DNA from: Gaertneriomyces semiglobifer | Lineage: Eukaryota; Chytridiomycota; Chytridiomycetes; Spizellomycetales; Spizellomycetaceae | Direction: 5' to 3' | Length of the DNA: 64,000 nt | Assembly (NCBI GenBank): GCA_025558075.1 | Contig: JAHLKF010000001.1 | Span: 1,302,001 to 1,366,000, forward strand | Shown: positions 44,828-54,829 of the stretch, piece by piece | Position numbering within the stretch: position 1 is the stretch's first letter | Layout: every line of letters starts with the position of its first letter | Program-made: the position numbers and the translations under genes | Notes under the pieces: model-generated | The model's input: only the letters and a program-made list of their open reading frames with translations | The model's database searches: none | What the model was told of the DNA's origin: nothing

Positions 44828-45988
44828 ATGGGCGGGACGTCGACAGGATGTGTTCTTTGTGCTGTCGGTTGGAGCGTCTATTTTGCATACAAGAATCCCG
44901 ACAACGAGGAGTATTACGAACACCACACCCGCTACTTTTCCAAGCAGGCGCTTCTAACAGAGCATGGTGATCTCTTGCTGGGACGATATGGTGACCCCGG
45001 TTGGGGTGACAAAGGCTGCTTGGTGCATGCGGTACCGTGTACGCCCGAAAACAGAGATAAATACTTGCCACTCGGCTACACCCGGTATGAAGATGAAGAT
45101 GATGAAACTTTCTATCCCTTACAAATTGGCAAATTGGGGGGGCTAGAGGAGTGCGTGGTGGAGGCCCCTCTTGTGGAGGACCCTTCTTGTAACAATGAGG
45201 ACACGTTTTCTGATGATGAAGACACTTGGCCCGTGTATTCCCTGCCTCCAGCGCCATTCCTGGCCAAGGTGTATTGCGCGGCAAATCCAACTCTAGATTT
45301 TGAGATCTTTGAAGATGGCGCCGACGTCGGCATCATGATGCACGAGTACTGCGGGGAAAGGATCCTCCGACAGTGTCGGAAAATGAACCTTTCACCTCGA
45401 GACCTTTTCTTGTACCTGCTTTGGGAGTTAAACGACGCAGGCGCCAACCTTATACCTGGATTTGACTATGACGGTGCGGATGATTTAGCCCAGCAAGAGT
45501 TCACAATCGCAAACCCCAGCCAGATCGGGTTCATTGCCGATCCAGGGGCACATCCAGAGCTTCCACCCCTGTCCGAGCTTCCCCCTTCGGAATTGCCCGA
45601 CACAGGACCTTCCGTTTTTGGCCCATTGCCCATTGAACTTGTCGGCAACATCTGCGACTCTCTTGATTTCGAAGATCTGTACACACTTTGCCAAATCAAT
45701 GTCGCAACGTACTCAATGATGCTTTCGCAACCGCTTGCATGTGTGTGGAAGTCAGTGTTGGAAAGGACAGACTGGTATGAACGAAGAAAGGATGGTGACA
45801 ACGAGGTGCACGGGGATTGGTATGCTTACACCGGAGCATGCAGATCATCAGTTCATCTGTGGAATCGACTCCGGATATACCAGATCATCACGGATATAGT
45901 TAGCTACGCTTTACACTTTACCGCAAATAACGAGGACGGGAAGCAGAAAGCGGTAGAACTACTAGATAGGCTGCACTCTGTAAGCTAG
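44828..45988 (+). CDS. F-box-like protein of unknown substrate
   Basis: A single-exon frame of about 386 residues starting MGGTSTGCVLCAVGWSV. The N-terminal half has patterns such as HGDLLLGRYGDPGWGDKGCLVHAV and PSIQIGFIADP-like strands, and is acidic around residues 90-130. An F-box-like motif lies near residue 260 (FGPLPIELVGNICDSLDFED, then LYTLCQINVATYSMM). The C-terminal part is helical, ending with WNRLRIYQIITDIVSYALH. The N-terminal domain is not recognised; its architecture is common among basidiomycete and chytrid F-box proteins of unknown function. A role as an SCF ubiquitin-ligase receptor is inferred only from the F-box. It is divergent from the Nudix gene (225 bp). Confidence 0.72.
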   Translation: MGGTSTGCVLCAVGWSVYFAYKNPDNEEYYEHHTRYFSKQALLTEHGDLLLGRYGDPGWGDKGCLVHAVPCTPENRDKYLPLGYTRYEDEDDETFYPLQIGKLGGLEECVVEAPLVEDPSCNNEDTFSDDEDTWPVYSLPPAPFLAKVYCAANPTLDFEIFEDGADVGIMMHEYCGERILRQCRKMNLSPRDLFLYLLWELNDAGANLIPGFDYDGADDLAQQEFTIANPSQIGFIADPGAHPELPPLSELPPSELPDTGPSVFGPLPIELVGNICDSLDFEDLYTLCQINVATYSMMLSQPLACVWKSVLERTDWYERRKDGDNEVHGDWYAYTGACRSSVHLWNRLRIYQIITDIVSYALHFTANNEDGKQKAVELLDRLHSVS

Positions 45989-46333
45989 TAGAAATTTCTA
46001 AATTCAATGTACCTGTATGTCATCCATGTGTGCAACACAGGGCCAACGGGCACTGGCAAGCAAAACTTTGACTGCAAACCTGATCCGTATACAGCAAGCA
46101 CGTACCAAATCACGCAGTCACCGCTGTGGCATCAGATGCTTACGCAAATCGGTGAAGTTATTGCCCATTGTGCAACGCTTTTCACTTGACTATCATCCAC
46201 CTTTAACCCTTCATAGGTATGCTTCTTATAATGCCATCTGTGGGTGTTTTAACGGTACTTTGTTTTGATGAAAAAACAAGGATGCACAAATGTACTACAT
46301 AAATTTAAAAAAACAACGGGCGTACGCCTACGA
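45989..46333. other. Convergent intergenic region
   Basis: This holds the 3' ends of two convergent genes. No coding signal is recognised. Confidence 0.5.
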
Positions 46334-46810
46334 CTAGAATAAGTCGCCAAGCCCGGCAATAGTCTCCTCCCAAACGCCGCTCTGCCAGAACAACATTAGT
46401 TAGCAAAAACGCCAGCGGAGCACGACAAGACAGTCCAGATGACCCACCGTATCTGCCTGAACTTCAAACTCCAAAATTTCTGCATAGTCATCCCCGCCAA
46501 TATCGATGGCGCAAATGTCCTCCAGGAGATCTTGAAAAATTTCATCATCGCTCTCGTCCTCATCCTGATCGACAGCCATGCGATCCTGTGCAAAATGATC
46601 ATGGGCAGGTATTGACTCCAAGTATCGTATTCGCTGCACGATAGCCATCTGCTCTCTTCGTATTTGTTTGTCAAGCTGGCGAAAAGCATCGGCTTTCATG
46701 CGTTGAAGTCGCTGACGTTCTTTCGGGGTGAATGCCTTTTGTGTTTTTCTGCGATTCTGATGTGTCGAACGAAGGAGACCCATCGGTGTTTTTCTTCGAC
46801 CAGCTGTCAT
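46334..46810 (-). CDS. Small charged protein, unknown
   Basis: Two exons: from 46810 down to about 46455 and from about 46384 down to 46334, the second supplying SGVWEETIAGLGDLF. The protein is about 133 residues. It begins MTAGRRKTPMGLLRSTHQ, continues with a basic helix (AFTPKERQRLQRMKADAFRQL, DKQIRREQMAIVQRIRYLE) and ends in an acidic segment (DQDEDESDDEIFQDLLEDI). The basic-then-acidic helical layout suggests a nucleic-acid or chromatin-associated small protein, but I recognise no family. Splice sites are canonical and phase agrees, which supports the gene. Confidence 0.6.
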
Positions 46811-47541
46811 GTGTGACTATACGAGCAGAGATCGTCCCTAGCAGTGAGCAAAGCACCACAAGGTCCCTCTGCTATGAAGAAGCAAATCATACCATTTTTT
46901 GAAATTGCGATTTCGACAAGCGACAAGTTATGTGCTTCTTGGACCGATTCATCTCCTTCTTGTAGCACTGATGATTCTTCTTCGGTTTACAATTAGTCGA
47001 AACGCCTGTTTTCCATATCGGTATTGAGGAAGCCATATCTAGCCGAGCTGGCGACCGCGGGCAGGCGGTCTGTGGCTGTGATGCTGCAGAGTGCTGATGC
47101 TGGGAATGCATGATATGATAATGTGTTATGATAATAAAGTAGTAGTAGAAAGCTGCTGGAGATATCGAGGATGGTTGGGCGGTCCCTTATCCCTCGACGT
47201 CCACACAACGGTGGGTATCAACTATAACAAAAAACGGCCTGGATATGTACAACCAAACAGAATCCAAGTATGTACGAACAAAAAACCCACAACTCCAAAT
47301 GTAGATAGATGGTAATGAGAGACGACGACGACGAAAATCTCTCCATAAAAAACAGAAAATACAAGTCGAAAATGGCACTTTTGAGGCCTTTGTTCGCCAG
47401 AACCGCGGGGTCACGTGAGAACAATAAGTACATGGCTGTGCGATTGGGTGTTAGGGTTCAAGCGAGGCCGCGATAAGAGCGCGGGGGAACACTTGGTCGC
47501 GACGAGAAACTCGACGTTTTTTGGGCGATGCAGACGCAACG
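46811..47541. promoter_or_regulatory. Divergent intergenic region
   Basis: This 731-bp gap lies between the small minus-strand gene and the epimerase gene. AT-rich stretches (47110-47150, 47220-47300) dominate. No gene is supported. Confidence 0.45.
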
Positions 47542-48382
47542 ATGATCAGATCAGCTGCAGTAGGTGCCGTCAACGTAGCCTCCAAGGTCGCGACTAGCGC
47601 CGTTGCGTCTAGTGTTGCCAGTCGGGCAACGATTCGGTCCTTTGCGAGCGTAAGTGACAAGGTCAGTCAGGAACCGAGTCGCGTGTGGCGTCAGATGGGC
47701 TGTGTGGACTGAAATCAGACCATCATCATCATTCCTTCCTATACGGACAGGCCAAGGATGTGTGGAATTTGGGTATCCTGAATCATGTCGCGATTGCTGT
47801 CCCGGATATCGACAAGTCGGCAGCTTTCTACAAGAACGTCATGAAGGCTCAAGTCAGTGAGAAAGTTGTATGTATCACGATTCCGTGGGTCGGCTGCCAC
47901 TTTCCTAGTGGAATTCTTTGCAGGGTCTGTGTGGTTAACGAGTTCCCGGCAGGCGCTTCCGGAGCACGGCGTCTACACAATCTTCGTGAACCTCGGCAAC
48001 ACCAAGATCGAGCTGCGTAAGTCGTGCCGTTCGCGTGTGGTCAGTTCGTACGCATCTAAATGTGATGTCATGGGTAGTGCATCCGTACGGAGAGAAGAGC
48101 CCAATCGCCAACTTCCTCAAGAAGAACGCTGATGGTGGTATTCACCATGTCTGCATAGAGGTAATATCTCACTGCTGGAGAGTGGGGCGTCGGCCCGGAT
48201 AATTGACCTTTTATTGAATCGCTTTACAGGTGGATAACATAGACGCAGCAGTGGCCGATGTGAAGAGTAAAGGAGTACGACCGCTTGCAGAGAAGCCCAA
48301 GATCGGTGCACACGGCAAACCCGTCATGTTCCTGCACCCGAAGGACTGTGGAGGTGTGCTGGTTGAACTAGAACAGCGGTAG
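47542..48382 (+). CDS. Methylmalonyl-CoA epimerase, mitochondrial
   Basis: Five exons: 47542-47649, 47751-47867, 47953 to about 48016, about 48077-48160 and about 48231-48382. The first exon encodes a presequence rich in Ala, Ser, Val and Arg (MIRSAAVGAVNVASKV to SFAS). The vicinal-oxygen-chelate domain follows: LGILNHVAIAVPDIDKSAAF, LPEHGVYTIFVNLGNTKIEL, HPYGEKSPIANFL, GGIHHVCIEVDNIDAAV and GVLVELEQR. His of NHVAI, His of IHHVCIEV and Glu of LVELE form the metal site. The enzyme converts D- to L-methylmalonyl-CoA for B12-dependent mutase in propionate breakdown. Dikarya generally lack this pathway, so its presence supports an early-diverging fungus. Confidence 0.94.
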
Positions 48383-48526
48383 CTTCCAGCTAGAGTCAAG
48401 AACATGTCTCTCTAGAACGTAGGTCCATGCTGGCCGCATTTGTGCGTCCCTTTTATTGTCCATATCCTCCATAATAAAATATCTACTGAAATCTACCTGG
48501 TGCAAACGATGCATTGTTTATTCTGC

Positions 48527-50535
48527 CTATGTACGAACCATCGCCGGAGGCTTTGATGGAATAAAGATAAAATCGCTCCTAGACCTTTTGAGCGTGCAGA
48601 CATTAACGGGATCTACACGTGCCTCTTCAACCTTTCTTCCGCACTCAGCGGTGTCTGGGGAACTACCGTCATCGTCTTCATCATCAGGCCTCGTTCGTTC
48701 TGGTAACTTCTGGGCGCGCGGCTGTGAGAGGACATATACCAATGAGCCCTAGTTACCTTCTTTACAACCTGATCGTGACATACCTCAAGCTTGTCAGCAT
48801 CGCTCAGCGTCAAGGGTTTTAAAGGCCATCGTCGTGAGCACATGTCGGCCACTTCTCGTAATCGAAAGTAACAACGAGCATAATCCGAAGGCTTGACGTT
48901 GACATTGAAATCCAAGGCAGAAAGGTACCAACGCTCCAATTCATTCCTAAGATTCAGCACAGTCAAAACGCCGTTGCGAGACATGCCGGTTAGGCAGTAA
49001 CAAAGTCACCATACATTTGCGAGACGGGTATATCAGGGAAAATCTGAACAAAGTCGACGTTCCAGACGGCGTGATCGTCCCAGACTTTCGATGCAAGTAC
49101 CAATGCTCCAAGTAAGGTGCGTCCCCAATTGCATGAATGTATCGTCACCCCGGTGTTTTGCAGCATGCGCTCCACGTATATCTAAATAGTCTCAGTTAAA
49201 ACTGATGAGAAACTCTGCAACGAGAGAAAATAGCTTACTAGCGTGATAACTCCGCATTCAGCGGTAAGTTCCGCCGCGCTGAATAGACATTCCAGGAATC
49301 TGAAGATATCGCCTTCATCGGGTTCGCGCGTGTAAAAATGGATGTCCCTCTGAAAGTGGAAAATGGAATACGTGGTGAGCTTCTAATTCAGTACGTGAGT
49401 CAGTGAGAGACTGTGGAATTACCGAAAAAGGATATAGTTCTTCCGACAAGATATCCTCAGTGTGCAAGTGTCCCGAATGAAGGTTTTCTTGTATACGATT
49501 GGTAATGAGTGTTGCAATGCTAGAAACGATCACATAAGTTCAACGTTCTTCATCAACGCTCACCAAACGCATTCGCCTCATTTTAACCCACCATCTCAGG
49601 GTATCATCCAAATCCGCGTTTGTGATGGTGGACTCTACGAAAAGAGTCGAACACGAATTGTATTTATGTATCCGACTCAGTTTTGGTGCACCAATGTTAG
49701 TAGCCTCCCCGCTGTGATGGGATGATCCCGTGTCGGGCGCAGAAGGTTCACTGGTGGGTTCGATTGCCCGGTCGGGTTTCCCATCCCATACCCGATCATG
49801 TACATCTGAGGTAGCCTCTAAAGACGGAATTTCCGCAAGAGACACCGTACTATGCTTTTGTCTGATTGGTAAAGGGGAGGCTGGCGTAGTGCCAATGGGT
49901 TCAGATGGAGGAGTGGAAACCCGTTCAGGAGGATCGGATAATGGAGGTACTGATACACACACGGACGGCGGTTCAGCTGCATCAGCTCTTTGCCTTTCAA
50001 ACGTTTTCGTTGGCCCCTGCTCCAAAATCGTGTCAGACCTTTGTTCGTCCATCTCCGCTATGTTATCATACCCGGACTCCATTCGGTCCAAGTCACGCGA
50101 GCTAATACGGTCGTGCGAGCGTTCCTTATTCGCCCGATGAACATCCCTGTGTTGGAACGCTCCTGGAACTTTGATCTGTTGCGCCGCATGATCTTCCTCA
50201 TGCTCTTCCACTGTGCCAAAGAGGCCATCCACAACGCCTGCCATTGCGTCAACCCAATTGCTTTTCCTGTTCCATCCGTCGTTCAAGCTGTCCTGTGGGG
50301 CACTCAGTCCACTGTCCTCGCTGGTTATAGAACTCTGGAGTTCCTCACTGTCACCCTCTGCAAACTCCCTGCTTTCCAGTATCCGCAGAGGCCGCCCATC
50401 GACGGTGACTTGCTTTTCCGGATCGGGAACTGCCTTGGGGTGTCGCCGGGGCCGTGAAGAGTTACGAGTCGATGTCCCTGAGTGACGTTTATGAATACGA
50501 CGCCCCTCCAGCAATTGCGACCCCGTATTACCCAT
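48527..50535 (-). CDS. Cyclin Y (CCNY)-like, N-myristoylated cyclin
   Basis: Six exons on the minus strand. The start is set at 50535 because it gives MGNTGSQLLEG, the myristoylation motif that also opens animal cyclin Y (MGNT). A long disordered region of about 280 residues with many SP/TP sites follows. Next is the conserved IHKYNSCSTLFVEST block and the cyclin box: TLRCIATLITNRIQ, LHTEDILSEELYPFS, GDIFRFLECLFSAAELTAEC, WGRTLLGALVLASKVWDDHAVWNVDF (written here as two adjoining blocks split after LASKV), MNELERWYLSALDFNVNV and SDYARCYFRLRE. The C-terminus has KRSRSDFIFIP, like the 14-3-3 and CDK-binding tail. Animal cyclin Y recruits CDK14/16 to the membrane. Exons after the first are short (for example around 49525-49425, 49380-49230, 49190-49010, 48960-48795). 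Its stop lies 144 bp from that of the epimerase gene. Confidence 0.9.
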
Positions 50536-51212
50536 CATATGATCCTCGAAGACAATGTTTGCCCTGCTCTCAGGCACTGATGCACAAAGGGCAACTGTTC
50601 AGATGCTGGTTCATATACGCTTTTTCCGCTCAGTGGCAAGAGCAAGAGTGCGTCAGAACTTGATCAAAAGTCGCCTTTCTTTACGTTGTGTCTGCTGACT
50701 ATTCACATCATCGTCGTTAGACTTCGGCTCGTTCTTGTGTTACTGCACATCCGAATTGACTATAAATAAAGCACCCCTATTGAAGATCTCGTCAATGCGG
50801 CGGGCCCCCACACATCCGGGCGCGGCTATAAGCTGCGGGTCCTCGATTAATTCCTAAATTTAATTCCGGCCCCAAAGGATCGAATCCACACTATTGTCGA
50901 ACATGGGTGACGGTGAATGACGGATGTGATTCTCCCGGAACAATTCCTTTTGAGGGTTAACGAAAAGCTAATTTCTGGCGACCAAGGTACCGATGGTTCA
51001 ACACCGATTCCGGCCCATCCTTCCGCATTAAATTATAAACTATCTCCCTGAACCATTCAAATTGCCCAGAGGTAAACGCCAGCTGGAGTTTCCTCCGACG
51101 GAGTTTCTGCTTACTTAAGCAGCGGACGACGCGAGCGCGCTCTGGTTAACCCAACTTTGGTCTGCTGCATCCGTTGACTGGGGTTTGAATTAGATTCGGA
51201 TATGACGGCGAA
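50536..51212. promoter_or_regulatory. Divergent intergenic region
   Basis: This 677-bp interval lies between cyclin Y and PPP1R42-like start codons. No gene or RNA could be supported; the stretch TCGAATCC near 50880 resembles a T-loop core, but no tRNA cloverleaf forms around it. Confidence 0.45.
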
Positions 51213-52514
51213 ATGAAAATCACAAAAGCACTGATTGAAAAAGGCTCAACGCAAAAGCGGATCAAGGCCGAGAGCCAGGAAACATTTCTTCGTCGCATTA
51301 CTCATGTGTCGCTTTATGATAAAGCCATTGAGCAAATGGTGTGGGTGCACAATCGCCCCTTCCAACCAACCTCGTCGTTTGCTAACATCTTGCTCGTAGG
51401 AGAATCTCCACTTTTGTAAAAACTTGACGAGTAAATATGTCTGAATGTTAATGTCGAACCTCTCGCAGCCATTGATCACGGATTTGAATCAGCATTGTAT
51501 TTAAACGAGAACAACATTCGGACAATAAGCGGACTAGAGTGCTGTAGAAGCTTGGCGCGATTATACCTGCAAAACAACTGCATCGAAGAGATTACCGGCC
51601 TGGATGTTGGCTTGGATGTTCTCCACACCTTGTAAGTTCTGAATTAATTATCACGTACGAGTCCTCAAACCTCCTGACGCTAGACAAACAGATATTTACA
51701 TAACAACTGCATAAACCGCTTTTCAGGACTACATGCTCTTCCCTCACTTGTTCATTTGAAACTTGACAATCAGAAGATACCCGACGATGTGGCCTTTGAA
51801 TTTGATGAAGAGTCGGTGGATGCGCTGGCTGTAAGGAATATCTTCTTTTGATTGTGACTATCGAGGCACTATCTCACATTACGTGCTGAATGTTCAGACA
51901 AGTTTGGAACAGTTGAGTCTCGCTCATGCCGGCGTACAAGAGGTAGCTCTCCTGTCTCGCCTACGCCGACTAGAACGGCTAGACCTGACAGGAAATGCAG
52001 TGTACAGTGTGGATGAACTAGAATTTGTCGTTTCTTCCTGCCTAAGGCTCAGCACATTAGACGTTGGGGAGAATCCCATCATGAAAGATAACCCTGCAAA
52101 AGTACGACAGCGGCTCATGCTAGCCAGCCCCGCACTAGGTATGGTTGCTTTAGGTTCAGGCGCCTGCCCAGTATGTGAGTACAACTTACGACGCTTCATC
52201 TTTTTGCAGCGTGCTTAAATGGTAAAGATATTCCTGATGTGGAGCGAACCTTCGCCAAGAACATGTTGCAAGCCAAAGAAGCTCGGCTGGCCTATGAAAG
52301 CCGACGAGCGTCTCTTGATCCTGCATCACAACCTTCAGATGCGAAAGAGAAGTTGCGGGTGGCGGGAGACCAAGGGAATGTTGACAAGCCAATTCCTCAT
52401 CTGCCTCCATACGCCTCTCAATACAGGGATCTCATTTTGGAACAACTTGCCAAGGCCACCGAGGCGGATTCACTACCAATGTTCAAACGCAAGCAAAGCA
52501 AGCATTTCTTATGA
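51213..52514 (+). CDS. PPP1R42/LRRC67-like leucine-rich-repeat protein
   Basis: Six exons: 51213-51338, 51400-51430 (only 31 nt), 51469-51631, 51692-51830, 51898-52138 and 52210-52514. About 268 residues in SDS22-type leucine-rich repeats. The start [20 protein letters not shown] and the first repeat region ([23 protein letters not shown]) match PPP1R42. The following repeats are [62 protein letters not shown] and [15 protein letters not shown]. The LRR-cap follows ([21 protein letters not shown]). PPP1R42 interacts with protein phosphatase 1 and gamma-tubulin at centrosomes and basal bodies. The 31-nt exon was needed to restore the repeat and is bounded by canonical sites. Confidence 0.85.
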
Positions 52515-52611
52515 TCAGGCCTATGTGATAAAAAGTCACCACCATGTACAGGAGTCATGTTTACAAGTAAACGGCAAAATCGATGCAAATGGCAATATGA
52601 GGCGTGATCCT

Positions 52612-54304
52612 CTACTTGTGCTCCTTGGGCTTGAGCCATACGTTGATCATCTCCTCGCTGTGCTCGGGTTGGTCGTACGGAACCTGAGCATTGGAAGTCA
52701 GTTAATTTAACGGTTAATGAAGTGAGCAAATCGAGAAGCCTTATGCATACCATGTGACCAGCCTCATACAGACGGACGTATGCGAAGTTCTTGTAATGCC
52801 TTACTTCACCCGCTTCACGTCCGGTTGTCTTGGAAGTCCACTTGACATCCTTCGCTTTCTGGAAACCGTCCGATCCGTCCCATTCGAGCTCGGTGACCCA
52901 CGCCTTGTTTCCGATCCAGTTGCAAATATAATCACTGTCGCCAGCATAGATAAGAACGCGGATGCCCATCTCAAGCAAAGGTGGTAGGGCCCGCACGTAA
53001 GGCCTCATCCAATCACCGGCCATTAAAAATTTCAGGTTGATGCTTTGGTTGCAACCCTGGAATTCCATGTCCGTTCCCAATTCCTGCTGAACGTCAGGGC
53101 GGTTCAGATAGGTCTCAATGTCCGTCAAGATGGAGTAGCACAGCGGGTTGGACGGATCGCACTTCTTGCGAATGTCGTAAATGTTCAAACCCGTTTTCTG
53201 GAATGGGCGAATCATAGCGTTGTTGCAGTATACTGCCGCAGGAACACAAGAAAACGGGCTCTTGCTTTTATAGCATGATTCAATCAGGCTTCTGCATGTT
53301 GGATACTTGGAGCGCATTTCAGCAATGTCGCGGTCATCTAGAATCGGACCATATGTTGTGTCGGCAGCCATGTCCGCATAGTACTCATACTGAACCAGCG
53401 GATCCGTGAGACCGTTGCCGATGGCCAAGCCGGTCAGATTGATCTCGATCTTATCAGTCTTTTTGTAGATACTCAGGGATTTCGTGGCCTCGTTCTCCTG
53501 TGCAATCTTGGCGCCAATTGCCGGCACATAGTGGCCAGCGTACGACTCGCCCGTGACGTGGAATTCAGCCTCTGCATACTTCTTGTATTTGGTCAAGAAT
53601 AGTTGCAGGAAGGCATAAACATCCTCGGCTGCATCAATAGTGTTGGAAACCTGTTCGCCATCAGAATGACTGAAGCCAACATTGACCGGCTGGTCAAGGA
53701 AGACTACATTCGCTTGGTTGTTCCATGAGTAATCGTTAACAGTTGTGCCGTTGCCTCCCGGATTCACGCGACACGGGCCAAGCTCCATGAAGAGTCCCGT
53801 CATGGAGCTGCAGCCAGGACCGCCATTCAGCCACAATACGAGAGGGTCTTTGGCCGGGTCATGGCGAGATTCGAAGAACCAGAAGAAGAAGTGCTTATCC
53901 TCCGAACGTTTTCCAGTTACATCGATGTATCCGGCATACTACGGATCCACGTCAGTACTGGAAAATTACCAAATAACGCACACCAGAAATGCAAACCTGC
54001 TTGACATTGGGATCGCAGAGCTTGAGCTCTTCCTTAACTCTCATGCGATAGCTGCGCAATTCAATTAGTCAGGACCAAACCAGCGTCAACCTGCACCAAT
54101 ATATACGCACTTCGGGAACTCCTCAAGAGTATGAATGTTCCAAGCGTGCACATCACTTGTACTAGGGGCGTGGGACTTTGCCGGACTGAGATGAAGCTCA
54201 GGCTCGATGTCATTGTGTGAAAAGGGAGACTTCCATGCCTTTGGCAGACTGAGAGCTGACGAGACTGCGGCTGTCGCTAGCGTGAGGATAATGGCACAAC
54301 GCAT
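52612..54304 (-). CDS. Serine carboxypeptidase (carboxypeptidase Y type)
   Basis: At least four exons, from 54304 to 52612. A signal peptide ([20 protein letters not shown]) and a short propeptide precede the mature chain ([40 protein letters not shown]). Catalytic and binding motifs: [19 protein letters not shown] (oxyanion and C-terminal recognition), [13 protein letters not shown] (nucleophile Ser), [12 protein letters not shown] (Asp) and YEAGHMVPYDQPE (His, split by the last intron). Cys residues of the CPY disulfide core are present ([33 protein letters not shown]). The enzyme is a vacuolar or secreted broad-specificity carboxypeptidase. The N-terminal propeptide is shorter than in yeast CPY, about 70 residues. 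It is convergent with PPP1R42 (97 bp). Confidence 0.95.
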
Positions 54305-54829
54305 GGCCGCCGTTGGTTGGATGAGAAGATCAGATCAAAGGGATGAACGACTTAATTGCACTGTTTCAATACACAAGTTGGCGATGGACAGACAGCCTTT
54401 CTGATAACGGCTTCAACGAAACGGGCGCCCTTTTATATGCCGCGAGCGACGTGCGGGTGACGACGACGAGCTGCGAGTCATCTGCGCAACCCGCGCGCGC
54501 GCGCGTCTAAGATATGATTATGTAATACGATTGGACGAAACTCCGCTTAACAGGTCGCGCATTGGCACTCACAAAAGGCAGAACGGCTGCTACAGCGGGA
54601 GGGTGCAGCATGCAGTGTAGGGCGAGATGAAAGGAGTACTCGGCTCATAAGTCTCATGGGTCTGATAGGTTTGTTGGGTACAGTTTTTGGGCGGGAGAAC
54701 AATGTGCGTGAATCAGAGTTCGGCGTATTTTTGAGGCAGCCACAAACAAAAAACCTTAGAATATCCCGATTATTTTTGGCAGCTGATCTGGACCGAGGTC
54801 GGAATGGCAAACACTAATCACTTACGCTA
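54305..54829. promoter_or_regulatory. Divergent intergenic region with a CG dinucleotide run
   Basis: This interval is the promoter region of the carboxypeptidase gene (minus) and the next gene (plus). It contains an alternating CG tract of about seven units at 54492-54505, a sequence prone to Z-DNA. No gene is seen. Confidence 0.5.

Noticed and set aside
50860..50900. Possible tRNA T-loop (TCGAATCC)
   Set aside because: No acceptor, D or anticodon arms can be paired around it.
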